From Nymphaea colorata (Eukaryota > Streptophyta > Magnoliopsida > Nymphaeales > Nymphaeaceae), in the NCBI RefSeq assembly GCF_008831285.2, contig NC_045141.1, forward strand, positions 21,014,848 to 21,078,847: a stretch of DNA of 64,000 nucleotides. The letters are read 5' to 3'. A program made the position numbers and the translations under genes. Shown in pieces: positions 11,471-21,837 of this stretch; the stretch's first letter is position 1; every line of letters begins with the position of its first letter. Under the pieces are notes generated by a model. It saw only the letters and a program-made list of their open reading frames with translations, was not told the origin of the DNA and ran no database searches.

Positions 11471-13540
11471 TCGTGCTTTGCAAGAGAGTAGTGCATCTCT
11501 ATTGTGTTGAGCTGCAAGCTTTTGTTGTCTGATTTGCTTTTGCTATTCAGTTTTGTCAATGATTATGTTAAATAAGTGAATGCTACACAATTGCAGTGAG
11601 ACGGCTACATATAATATGAAGGAGTTCAATAAAACAAGCCGTTGCCTTGTATCTAGGAAATGACTATTTTATTCCCACTCATCTTTGTTGTGGATGCATA
11701 TCGGCATAGATCTTTTACTCGTAGGTTGACTACATAGTAAGACTCTCTTCATATTGACTCTCTCTCCAGAAACCTTCCTTTGTGGCAACCGTAAGGATTT
11801 TTTCTCCGCTCTTAAAACACTTAGGGGCCACTGGACATAATTAGGAGCAGGATAAGAGTGTGATAGCATATATTGACTGGTTGATATGTGAATTCTTTTG
11901 GTTTACCTTTCCTTGATAGCATATATGGCCATTATCACTTCTTGCCACTTCTCATCAATGTATATGCGTTTATTTTCGATACTGAGAACAACGAAATATT
12001 TGTCCTTCATGATGGCCCCTGGGTATATCCCTGGCTCCTGCTAGGCATATGCATAGGGAAATGGCTACGACTAGAAGGAGGAGGAGTGCAGTGCTCCCCA
12101 TTTTGGCAGAGAGGGAGGCAGTGAAGTGGGTAAGGAGAGGCAATGGTAGAGAATAAGAGCATAGAAGTCGATGGATAATGAAAAGACATTACAACCCCTT
12201 TATATTCAGAGGTAGCCATGTGATAACAATTTGAACGAGCTGCTACATTCCCAAAGACATGATGAACGTGAATGCACGCACAATACCTACTCATACGGCT
12301 TCGTTGAGGCCCTCGACAGCAGATATATTCTTCTTCAAGTTCTATTTTGAATTATTAATCCGTGATTGACTTGTTGATATTTTGATTTTTTTTGGTGGTT
12401 GACCATTCCTTGATGGCATATACGGCCATTATCACTTCTTGCAATTTCTCATCAACATATATGGGTTTGTTTTCGATGCTGAGAATAACGAAATATTTGT
12501 CCTTCACTCCGACCTGTTATTAAGTTGTTGTACACGCTGACGTTTTGCTTGCCCATAGAAAAGCGGCATGTTATTAGAAGACAAATTGCTATTTTGGGAC
12601 GAGATCAGTCCTAAAAGTACAGATTTTTGTTAAAATGAATGCATGAAACATACAAAAAAGCTGCCTGATTTGTTTCTGATATCCAACGAGTTTTTTTCCT
12701 TACATGTATAAATATTATATCGTTGTGTTATTTCCTTAGTAATTCTTTTGTGCTTTTTATGATCATCTTCCGCGTGTGGGTGAACTAGCTACTTATGGAA
12801 CTTAAAACATGCGTACGTCCGTGATCGTTTCAAAACCTTTCCCATATTGAAAATGATGTACTGCTCCTACTATCACGTCATGTCCTTTGGTTTCTTGTCT
12901 TAGATGGTTCTTGCGGTCATGGTAAACGTGCATGTCCACCCATGGTAGACGACTATACCGATTGGCATTCAATTTCTTGGCAGCAGCACGCATCTTACTT
13001 CTATATAAAATCTCCAAATCCGTAACAGTCTCTGTCTATCAGTTCAACTTCTGGCTGCCTCACCTACAACCAAGCGGTATCTAGGTGTCGGTGATCCGTC
13101 TAGGAAATTCCACAAACTGAAATTGACTGCAATGAAAGTACTGCGCTACAGGCCTCCAGCACACAATATGATGAAGAAGACGCTGGAGTGGACTTTGTAT
13201 TTGTTTAATAGATCAGATACTGACGCGTTGTGTTCACGAGGAGCCACTAATTTGCCAAGCTGAAAAGATACTTGAGTTGAACGTGATGAGCATAACAAGA
13301 TGGAGTAAAAGGAAGAGGTTTGGCAGCCGACCGCTCGAGTTGAATATATGGGAATCAACTACTTAGGGCCCAGAATATGTTAGTGTGCATATCTAAAAGC
13401 GAAATGCAGATCCACTTCGAACTCGCTGGGTAAATGCGTGGACAATATCAGCCGATCGCTATGAGAAGCCACCCATAACTAAATCTAGGTGTTTTCATGG
13501 ACCTGTGGTTCAAAACTGCATCAAGATGAGAAAAAGTTGC
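11471..13540. other. Intergenic part of 3.4-kb unit c
   Basis: 3' UTR of the gene at 10985, the empty-site paralogue gcagtgaagtgggtaagg at 12119, and a relic of the second family. At 13548 the unit breaks inside the head of its hairpin-ended element and joins directly to GAGCAC repeats. The AT-rich core, microsatellite, promoter and signal-peptide region present in units a and b are missing. Confidence 0.7.
13003..13263 (+). pseudogene. Relic of second small-peptide family, C-terminal part
   Basis: Unit c copy. TATA at about 13002-13009, then an open segment reading RKFHKLKLTAMKVLRYRPPA through LEWTLYLFN to TGA at 13261-13263. No in-frame start. Confidence 0.45.
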
Positions 13541-13545
13541 ATGTA

Positions 13546-13547
<2 letters not shown>

Positions 13548-13580
<33 letters not shown>

Positions 13581-13934
13581 GAGCATCATGAAGTGCATGA
13601 TCATAGGTATCACAAGGACAATGAGAAGCAAGAACACGACAAACACGAGAAGGATCATGATGAGCACGAGCACGAGCACGAACACGAGCACGAGCATGAG
13701 CTTGAGCACGAGCACGAACACGAGCACGAGCATGAGCACGAGCACGAACATGAGCATGAGCATGAACATGACAAACGCAAGAAGGAATATCGTAATGAGC
13801 ATGACCATGACGAACACGAACACAAGGAGGATCATAAAGAGCACGACGTTGACGAACATAAGCAGCATCACAAGAGGCACGATGATGACCATTATAAGAG
13901 GGATCATAAGGAGCATGATGGCCGTCATTATTGA
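13548..13934 (+). pseudogene. 5'-deleted His-rich gene, type A
   Basis: The reading frame begins abruptly in Glu-His repeats. It continues EEHHEVHDHRYHKDNEKQEH, a long Glu-His run (one pair changed to Glu-Leu), KRKKEYRNEHDHDEHEHKED and the full tail to TGA at 13932. There is no in-frame ATG and no signal peptide. The nearby ATG at 13541 is in another frame. The EEHHEVHDHR block is preceded by Glu-His pairs, an order seen only in the internal duplication of the 47408 gene, so a gene of that kind was probably the parent. About 1 kb of promoter and 5' coding sequence has been deleted. Its AATAAA is changed to ctataaaac. Confidence 0.8.
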
Positions 13935-14310
13935 TCCTGCTTTGCAAGAGAGTAGTGCATCTCTATTGTGTTGAGCTGCATGCTTTTGTTGTCTGATTTG
14001 CTTTTGCTATTCAGTTTTGTCAATGATTATGTTAAATAAGTGAATGCTACACAATTGCAGTGAGACTGCTACATATAATATGAAGGAGTTCTATAAAACA
14101 AGCCTTTGCCTTCTATCTATGAAATGACTATTTTATTCCCGTTCACCTTAGTTCTTTTACTCCTACGTTGACTATATAGTAAGACTCTCTTTATATTGAT
14201 TCTCTCTCCTGAAACCTTCCTTTGTGGCAACTGTCAAAATTGTTTTGATCAAACCAACTCAGGTATCCAATAACCAACTCAGCACGGATTTTTTCCCCGC
14301 TCTTAAAACA

Positions 14311-14645
14311 CTTAAGGGGCCACTGGACATAATTAGGAGCAAGATAAGATTGTTTCATAAATATTCTATCTCAAAATTGAGGTTGATTCATGGGACACTT
14401 GTTTAAGTGCTTACGAAACCTACTTCCATTTTGGAGCAGGACTCATGGGACATTCACATCTTGTTCATAATGCCTAACGGCCCTTAACACCATTTGACAT
14501 TAGAAACAACTTGTGAGTGTTTCATGAATCTACCCCAATCACAAGACACTTGTTACTTGTTAAGTGTTTGATGAATCTTTTTCAAATTTGGGGCAGATTC
14601 TCAAACATTCACACTCTTTTTTTAATGCCAAACCGTCCCTTAGGG
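14311..14645. repeat. MITE-like repeat with imperfect terminal inverted repeats
   Basis: Starts cttaaggggccactggacat and ends aatgccaaaccgtcccttag, which is close to the inverse of the start. The core is full of tcatgggacactt and tcatgaatctac motifs. Copies: 42131-42440, 48431-48770, 57313-57622, and a short one at 63470-63634. A hAT-type origin is possible but the target duplication is not clear. Confidence 0.45.
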
Positions 14646-15282
14646 GATACCAAGGCTGTCAGGGGTTCCTCTCTCCCTCTCCCCTACCCTCCTCTCCCTC
14701 TCTTTCCCTCCCTTAAAAACAGCGCTCCCTCACCATTGATGCTGCTAGCACCACGACTACTGTAAATTTTACTTCGCGGGTAACCTAACACGTAAATAAG
14801 TAAAATGTTCTTGAGGTTTTGCTACATAAATAAGCAATCTATGTGGCCTTGTACCTCCACCACTAGGGCCGGGGCCCATGCAAGGGCATTCTGCATCTTG
14901 TTGGTTGCCATGCCTCTGAGACCCTGGGCCAGCATGACTCATCCTTGGGCCAAATTAATGTTACGTAAAATACAAGATATGCACTTCAATACATGAAACA
15001 TATTGAAAGGTGTCCTGTCATTGATTTGCATAATTTCTCTACTTTTTAACTGGATTTAAATTTGGTGGAGTGTCTTTGCATATACAGTGAATTTTTACTT
15101 AAGTATATTTGTATTAACCTCTACTTGAAACGGGTAAGCACCGAAAAATGTAATGCAATGAGATTTTTAATACTGTAGACACCGTGGAATGAGATTGTTC
15201 TGTATTTGCACTATATATGTCGTAACATGCATGCTATATCTGCAATCTAAAGTAGCCGAGAACATATGTTATGCTACGAAAA

Positions 15283-15640
15283 TGGCGTCAGTGAAGACCC
15301 ATCGAGTCACTCACCATCGATGGAAAGGTGTAGTGCTAGTATAGTGTCAACGGAGACCATGAGTCATTGCTGATAGGCATCAATGATGACCCATGTGAGT
15401 CCTACCCCCCATCCTTAAATGACATGGTTTGTTTTAGCGTTAATGAAGACAATCAAGTCTCCAACCATTTGTCACGCACAGATAATGGTGTTAATGAAAA
15501 ACCATTGAGTTGACTGCCTGTGAAACAGTTTGGTATAGTGTCAACTGAGGGCATCGAGACTGTGAGTAATATCCTTTATGCAGTGTAAGATGGCATCAAA
15601 GAAGACAATCCGTCCATGATGCCTTTACAATTACTACCAC
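15283..15640. repeat. Degenerate tandem repeat, about 51-60 bp period
   Basis: A motif like ggcgtcaatgaagaccatcg recurs at about 15283, 15343, 15376, 15435, 15487, 15538 and 15589, with steps of 33-60 bases. Copies in the other units start near 25021, 34741 and 49397; a shorter version is near 42967 and 58149. Confidence 0.5.
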
Positions 15641-17097
15641 TAAATATGAATCTGCTCTGACGAAATACCAGCACATGTCATGTTTTCTTTCGGGCTTAGA
15701 TCTTCTTCTTTTTTTCTTTTTTCGCCAATGAAAGTGGCACTTTACGAACACTTTCTTTTTTCCACATTGATAAGGACCCAATTTGTTGCAGTACTGTGAG
15801 AGTCGGTAACTACAAGTTTGTGGTTGATGGTATGGAGCGTGAAACCCTAAAAAGGAATGTGGCTTATGTATTGCTCATTCTCACCATGATCGGATGGCAG
15901 ATTTTGTGACCATTCTTGCCAAGTTCACCATACTTTGATTTCCAATACCAGGATATTATTGCGTTAATATTCATTTGGCAACGACGAAGAGTTTTTGTAA
16001 CTTGTTTGGAGGACAAATATATTAGAGCAAACAAACATTGCATGTAGGGGTTGTTTGGTCAAACTCAATGCCCAAAAAGAAATGGAGGCTAAAATACATA
16101 AACAAGCGGCAAATATTGATATTGAAAACCATCTTTCACGAGCTCATGGAGAGCTCCATAAATTGCAACGTTCGGCCAATAGCCCAATCCCGTCTATCAC
16201 AGGTCCTAGATTGCACCCTTCGCATTGGGAAAGTATTGGATTTCATTTCGCTGCCCAAATTGTTGGTGCCTAACTTATATTTAAGCATGAGCGCTAGTCA
16301 GTTCATCTCATAGGCCTTGAAGAATGAACTAAAGAACGAACTGAAATTCCTCGACTGGGTCATTTCTTATACTAAGTTCTTATCTTGGAATTTTGATGGG
16401 GCAAGGGTCATTCATTCTATCTACTTATTGCTACGTGTGGTGGAGGCACAACAAAGAGCGGCCTCTTCCCAGGGACAGAGCCAGGGAGGGCAGGGGGCCA
16501 TGGCCCTTTGTAAAACTTATACGAATTACGACCTATGAAATTAAAAATTTTCAAACATTTCATTTAGTTGGTCGTATGACTGCTATCGAGAACATGATCT
16601 CAGCTCTGCCTCTGCCTCTCCTGAGGCCGCAGTGTATGATCTGCTTATCCGAATCAACTGGAAATTAGCCAGCATTTGCACATTTATCCAACGAATGAAG
16701 CCTGAGAATCCTAGTCAAGCCATGTAATGGGGAAATGGCCCCATGGCCGAGAGACACCTTCACTCGCCGGCACCATTCACCATGTGGTTGGGAGGCATCC
16801 AACCAATCCACCTAGGGCTAGGGACGACCATTGAATATCCCCATCAACATTCATATACGTACCCACCAAGATCCTGAAGTTTGGCAGTCCGAAGATGGAC
16901 CATGATTAAGTGAAAAAAAAAAAAAAAAAATCTAAATTCTCATCTGATGACATTTACAGACAACGTTCTCCTTGCAACCCAAAACCCAATCTGCCTTCTA
17001 AATACTGTAACCGCAATTTGATTGCAGAAAGAACAATGAAAAAGGCTTATTAATGGTGTCTGCACATCGATATTTGGGCAACCAGTTTTCCTTTCAT

Positions 17098-17149
17098 TGA
17101 TTGGCCAATCATTCAATTTATTTGCGGATGTATCTTATTTGTATATAAA
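17098..17149 (+). promoter_or_regulatory. Orphan CCAAT-palindrome plus TATA promoter
   Basis: tgattggccaatca (17098-17111) is a perfect 14-bp palindrome with CCAAT boxes on both strands. A TATA box (tatataaa, 17142-17149) lies 30 bases downstream, and a CT-rich leader-like stretch follows. No intact gene follows; the nearest product is the relic at 17498. Copies at 26835-26886, 36554-36605 and 51211-51262. Confidence 0.5.
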
Positions 17150-17265
17150 TATTGGAACTTGCGGTCTCCAGATCCATCGCAGAATCTCATTTTATCAACC
17201 TCCAGCAGGCTCAATATTCTAATTTTCTTCTCCTCAAACTCTCACACTCCCCCATTTCTCACGGA

Positions 17266-17455
17266 TGCGTGCGCCATTAGGTGCACGCGACCTATATACC
17301 CCTAAAGGAAAAAGAGTACATTTTTGTTAATTATTGAAAAAGAAATGTCTTTTTTATATTTTTTTGTCCTCACAAAAAAATTTCCTTTTTCAATAATCGG
17401 GGATATTTTCGTCACTAGTAATACTGGTGCACACAAAAAATCATACACCAGTATA
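17266..17455. repeat. Hairpin-ended AT-rich element (MITE-like), second site in the unit
   Basis: Head gcgtgcgccattaggtgcac, then inverted arms (attattgaaaaag and ctttttcaataat) and a tail hairpin actggtg...caccagt (17423-17452). It sits between the orphan TATA box and the peptide relic. Copies at 27004-27193, 36723-36912 and 51380-51569; head-less copies at 43120-43246 and 58302-58428. Confidence 0.45.
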
Positions 17456-17497
17456 GCTTACATGGGCACCCCTTAAGTTCTTAACCCAACATAATTA

Positions 17498-17635
17498 GTG
17501 AGGAGAGTCCCACTCCTCTGTCTTCTCATCAGTATTGCCTTGTGCATTTGGGTCGCAGCTAGTGCCAGGGACGTGCCCAAGCACCAAGAGACTAATGGTG
17601 ATCCACAAATTATACGTATGATGATCTATAACTGA
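17498..17635 (+). pseudogene. Relic of second small secreted-peptide family, signal-peptide part
   Basis: From a GTG at 17498 to a TGA at 17633 the frame encodes 45 residues. They are Arg-Arg-Val-Pro, a Leu/Ile-rich core (LLCLLISIALCIWVAA), Ser-Ala, then RDVPKHQETNGDPQIIRMM. The core and the A-x-A-R-D-V-P junction closely parallel the His-rich signal peptide (A-G-A-R-D-L-P). GTG stands where ATG is expected, in all copies. Downstream the sequence still aligns weakly with the C-terminal relics (gttggggattgcg against gttggcgatctg). Probably an old paralogue that lost its start. Function unknown. Confidence 0.55.
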
Positions 17636-18582
17636 AATTCATATACAAGTCTTCACGTTGGGGATTGCGTTTAGGAAATTCCCCCGTCATTTCCGAGACG
17701 TGGAAGGTTCTGAAACAAGGGAATCCATGCTTTCAACTTCATTATACAACTAGTCAAGACATTCTGATGAAAAGCGCAAAAAATAATTGGAAATTATATG
17801 TATATGTAATTTTGAGTTGATAATTATGGGTCCGTTAATTCATTTGAGAAAACAAAAGCGGCTCTATACATGGTCGCCATATTCTTAGTAGGGAATCGAT
17901 TGTTGAAGGAACAAAATTGTGCGTACTATTATAAACGAATTTCTGACCCCTGCGGTGAACATCTTCATTGGTGCTGTTTTAGTGCCACAAGGCTTTTGGC
18001 TCCGTTGTTTCATTCCCTCATTGGAAGGCGAAAACAAACTAATGTCAGACAGCCGAAGGTTCTCATTGTGCACTAAGAAGTTAACCCAAAATTAATTCTA
18101 ACTTCAATACATTTCGGACAAACCTAGACACCTTAATTTTCTCGATGTTTTCTGCGTTTATTTTGAACGAATATATACATTTCGGACAAACCTGTACACT
18201 TCTTGGGTGTACAGTTTGGCGCTCAAGAAATGGGTCAAATCCTTAAAAAACAACTTAATATATAACTGATCAGAGTAAAAGGAAAGAGTTTCTGAATTAA
18301 TTTGGATCAATGTCCCATAAATGATGACGACGTTGATGAAAACTGGCAAAAATTGTAAAGGCCGACTATGCTGGAAATATCAACCACTAAAATAATTCAA
18401 AATTTCAACCTAAGTTAATCTCCGGTGAACAACTCAAAGTTACACTGCTAGAAGGACGTCGTGGGAACCTCAAAGAAGCTATATAATGACTAGACTCATG
18501 CGTGCTTGCACGTCTTCATAATTTCTTTGAGAATATGATATGTCCATCAAATGACCAGTACATGCATACATGACTACTTCTC

Positions 18583-18590
18583 TATATAAA
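18583..18590 (+). promoter_or_regulatory. TATA box of the gene at 18705
   Basis: tatataaa 115-122 bases before the ATG. The leader is longer than in units a and b because of a (CTT)n tract at 18627-18647. Confidence 0.8.
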
Positions 18591-18704
18591 GGGGTCCAAA
18601 TCACTCTTTGTTATCCATAGCCTAGTTCTTCTTCTTCTTCTTCTTCTCCTCGATCGGCTGCTTCCTTTCCTCACCCTCCCAAGCTCCTCTGATCTTGTGC
18701 AAAA

Positions 18705-19139
18705 ATGAAGAGCACGACATTCCTCCTCATTCTCATCGTAGCTATTGCCCTCTCCATATGCATAGCGGGTGCCAGAGACCTATCAGAAGACCATCGTAAG
18801 GAGCACGAGCATGACCACCGTGAGACGCATTTAGACCATCACCATGAGAAGGATCACAAAGATGGCCACCATCCGCATGGCCCTCATGAGGAGCATCATG
18901 AAGTGCATGATCATAGGGATCACAAGGACAATGAGAAGCATGAACACGACAAACACGAGAAGGATCATGACGAGCACGAGCATGAGCACGAACACGAGCA
19001 CGAGCATGAGCACGAGCACGAACACAAGCACGAGCATGAACATGACAAACGCAAAAAGGAATATCGTAATGAGCATGACCATGACGGACACGAACACAAG
19101 GAGGATCATAAAGAGCGCGACGATGGTCATCATCATTGA
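18705..19139 (+). CDS. Secreted His-rich protein, short-tailed type A (144 aa)
   Basis: Signal peptide 1-23 (MKSTTFLLILIVAIALSICI start). The mature chain has the DHRKEHEHDH head, HHPHGPHEEHH, NEKHEHDKHEKDHDE, and a Glu-His run interrupted once by Lys-His. Then comes KRKKEYRNEHDHDGHEHKED and the end KERDDGHHH. The DDDHYKRDH tail of the other type A genes is absent; a deletion has joined KE to DDGHHH, which is fixed in this subgroup (18705, 28443, 38162, 52819, and the fragment at 53657). AATAAA at 19301. Intact start, TATA and terminator region suggest it is expressed. Role inferred only as a secreted cation-binding protein. Confidence 0.87.
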   Translation: MKSTTFLLILIVAIALSICIAGARDLSEDHRKEHEHDHRETHLDHHHEKDHKDGHHPHGPHEEHHEVHDHRDHKDNEKHEHDKHEKDHDEHEHEHEHEHEHEHEHEHKHEHEHDKRKKEYRNEHDHDGHEHKEDHKERDDGHHH

Positions 19140-20088
19140 TCATGCTTTGCATGAGAGTAGTGCATCTCAATTGTGTTGAGATGATGCATGCTTTTGTTAT
19201 CTCATTTGCTTTTGCTATTTGGTTTTTGTCATTGATTATGTTAAATAAGTGAATGCTACACAATTGCAGTTAGACTGCTACATATAATATGAAGGAGTTC
19301 AATAAAACAAACCTTTGCCTTCTATCTATGAAATGACTATTTTATTCCCACTCATCTTTGTTGTGAACGCATATCGGCATAGATCTTTTATTCCTAGGTC
19401 GACTGAATAGAAAGATTATCTTTACCATCGACTCTCTCTCTCTTTCTCTCTTGAAACTTTCGTTTTCAGCAACCGCATGGAATTTTGTTCCCGCTAGGAA
19501 AACACTTAAGCGCCTATTGACGAGTGAGAATAAAAGATGGAAGAGAGTTTATATCTGCCTTCCGATCATGAGACTGTTTCATGAATCTACCTCAAAATTA
19601 AGATGAATGTATGGGACACTTGAACCATATTGACATTGTGAATTCTTTTGGTTTACCTTTCCTTGATAGCATATATGGCCATTATCACTTCCTGCCACTT
19701 CTCATCAATGTATATGCGTTTATTTTTTATACTGAGAACAATGAAATGTTTGTCCTTCACTGCGACCTGTTATTAAGTTGTTGCACACCTTGACGTTTTG
19801 CTTGGTCATAGAAAAGAGGCATCTAATTACACGACAAATTGCTATTTTGGGACGAGATCATACCTGAAAGTACAGATTTTTGTTAAAATGAATGCAAGAA
19901 ACATACAAAAAAGGTGCCTGATTTGTTTCTGATATCTTTTTCTTATATGTATAAAATATAAATAATATATGGTTATGTTACTTCCACAAGTAACTCTTTT
20001 GTGCTTTTCTATGATCATCTTTCGCGTGTGGGTGAACTAGCTACTTATGGAACTTAAAGCATGTGTACTTCCGTGATTGTTTACTTCT

Positions 20089-20441
20089 ATATAAAATCTC
20101 CAAATCCGTCACAGTCTCAGTATATCAGTTCAACCTCTGGCTGCCTCACCTATAACCAAGTGGTACCTAGGCGCTACGGACGTGCCCAAACACCTGCACA
20201 AGAAGAGATTAATGGTGTGATCATCGACAAATTATAAGATGCTACTCAAATTCACAAGCCCCAAGTTGGCGATCTGTCAAGGAAATTCCACAAACAGAAA
20301 TTGATTGCCATGAAAGTACGGCGCTACAGGCCTACAGCACACAATGTGATGAAGAAGAAGCTGGAGTGGACTTTGTATTTGTTTAATAAATAAGATATTG
20401 ACGCGTTGTGTTCACGAGGAGCCACTAATTTGCCAAGCTGA
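20089..20441 (+). pseudogene. Relic of second small-peptide family, longer C-terminal copy
   Basis: TATA at about 20090, leader, then a segment reading RDVPKHLHKKRLMV before a stop. After that the frame reads KPQVGDLSRKFHKQKLIAMK through KKKLEWTLYLFNK and TAA at about 20390. It links the RDVP junction of the signal-peptide relic (17498) to the C-terminal segment seen at 6321, which is the main reason for treating both as one family. Confidence 0.5.
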
Positions 20442-21167
20442 AAAGATACGTGAATAAATCGAGTAAAAGGAAGAGGTTTGGCAGCCGACCGATCTAAAAG
20501 CGAAATGCAGATCCACTTCCAACTCGCTCGGGAACGTGATCAGCTGATCTCAACGAGAAGCCACCCCTAACTAAATCTAGGTGTTTTCATGGAGCTGGGG
20601 TTCAAAACTGGATCATGGTATCGTCCTTCCTCATTGCTCATGAAATTTATTACCTCTAAGTAGCGAGGAGATGACGACTTGCATTAAGATGAGAAAAGGT
20701 GGCGTGCGCCATTTCGTGCGGTACGAGTAAAGGAGCAATGGGTATTCTTGTAATTTTCAAAAAGGAAATGTTTTTTTGTGGTATTTTTTACTTTTCACTA
20801 TTTTCTTTTTTATCTTCACAACAAGTTTTCTTTTTTCAATGTCAATTAAGAGTATTTTAGTCATTAGCCATAGTGTAGTGTGACACATATAACCCAATAA
20901 TAGGTGTGGTCCTACTGTCATTTCCAAGACGTGGAAGGCTGAAGCAAGGAAATCATGCTTTCAACTTTCATATATATATAAAGGACAGAATGGTGAATTT
21001 AGTTTTTTAGAGTGGTTCAACCATTTAATAATAACCATTACATTCAATATTATAAACAATTAAGTAAAAAACAAGAAGAAAAAAGGTCATAAATATTTTT
21101 ATCATTCACTTATTTTATACTTTTTTCTCTTTGTTTTTTTCAACCTTTCATCTATTTTAGATAAACG

Positions 21168-21171
<4 letters not shown>

Positions 21172-21242
<71 letters not shown>
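21172..21242. repeat. (TA)n microsatellite
   Basis: About 71 bases. The same tract in unit 2 (30910-30962) is about 18 bases shorter, which explains most of the 18-base difference between the repeat offsets 9738 and 9720. Confidence 0.95.
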
Positions 21243-21245
<3 letters not shown>

Positions 21246-21730
21246 TAAAGGGAGAGTTGTGGTACTTCTCAAAAAAAATATTTGGACACTTTTTTTTCAG
21301 TGGTCTTTGTGTTTATTTTAGAAGAATATATATATTACGGTATGATCACTTGCCTAAATTGGCAATTTACTCTTCTTAGATGAACCATTTTGGCGCTCAA
21401 GAAAAGAATCAAAGTCTTAAAAACAACTTAATTAGTGGCCGGTCCGAGCAAAAGGAAAAAGTTTCTTAATTAATTCGGATCAATGTCCCACAAGTGAAGA
21501 TGTTGGAAAATGGGAAAGGCCAAACATGCTAACAAGTAAAGGTCAACCATTAAAAGAATTCAATTTTTCAACCAAGTCAATCTCCGGACATCAACTCAAA
21601 AGTTAACTTCTAAGAGTACGTCGTGGGAACCTCATGGAAGCAATATGATTCACACTCATGCGTGCTTTCACGTCTTCATTTTTTTGAGAATATGCTATGC
21701 CAAATTACTAGTACAACACCGCTACTTCTC

Positions 21731-21738
21731 TATATAAA
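21731..21738 (+). promoter_or_regulatory. TATA box of the disrupted gene at 21838
   Basis: tatataaa, 100-107 bases before the ATG; promoter block intact. Confidence 0.75.
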
Positions 21739-21837
21739 GGAGTCCACATCGCTCTTTGTTATCCATTCGCAAATTCCTCTTCTTCTCGGCTGCTTCCTTT
21801 CCTCACCCTCCCAAGCTCCTCTAATCTTGTGCGAAAA

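Larger units (their letters stand above)
13935..18582. other. Long intergenic region leading into 9.7-kb unit 1
   Basis: 14311-14645 is a MITE-like repeat. 14650-14720 is pyrimidine-rich. 14860-14960 is a GC-rich block (ccggggcccatgcaagggca) that recurs at 42.55, 49.0, 57.74 and 63.85 kb. From about 15090 the sequence is repeated at 24.84, 34.56 and 49.2 kb. 15283-15650 is a degenerate tandem repeat. 15780-16700 shows small ORFs without family resemblance and a stretch (gggacagagccagggagggc) of transposon-relic appearance. 16911-16929 is poly(A). 17098-17635 holds an orphan promoter, a hairpin element and a peptide relic. 17640-18500 shows no gene before the promoter block. Confidence 0.65.
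19140..21730. other. Intergenic region between the two genes of unit 1
   Basis: 3' UTR of the 18705 gene (AATAAA 19301-19306), a C-terminal relic (20089-20441), a hairpin-ended AT-rich element (20696-20890), and a (TA)n tract (21172-21242). A conserved promoter block then leads to the gene at 21838. No intact gene. Confidence 0.7.

Noticed and set aside
13548-13800. Short regular GAGCAC repeats considered as a CRISPR-like array
   Set aside because: Hexamer coding repeats without spacers, in a plant nuclear sequence.
15596-16668. Small ORFs (61-91 codons) repeated in all four long units
   Set aside because: They are repeated only because the units are duplicated. They overlap each other in different frames and show no family resemblance, signal peptide or promoter.
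17870-18076. 68-codon ORF repeated in units 1-4
   Set aside because: Same reason; a 62-codon ORF lies opposite it, with no other support.
18742-19263. Long minus-strand ORFs (up to 207 aa, rich in Ala-Arg-Ala-His) opposite each His-rich gene
   Set aside because: The GAGCAC/GAGCAT repeat has no stop codon in any frame, so long open frames arise on both strands. They have no promoter or conserved start, and they change with the repeat.
21829-21837. GTG start giving an MRK extension before the signal peptide (also at 41208 and 56390)
   Set aside because: The ATG nine bases downstream aligns with the start of all other copies and has the same distance to the TATA box.
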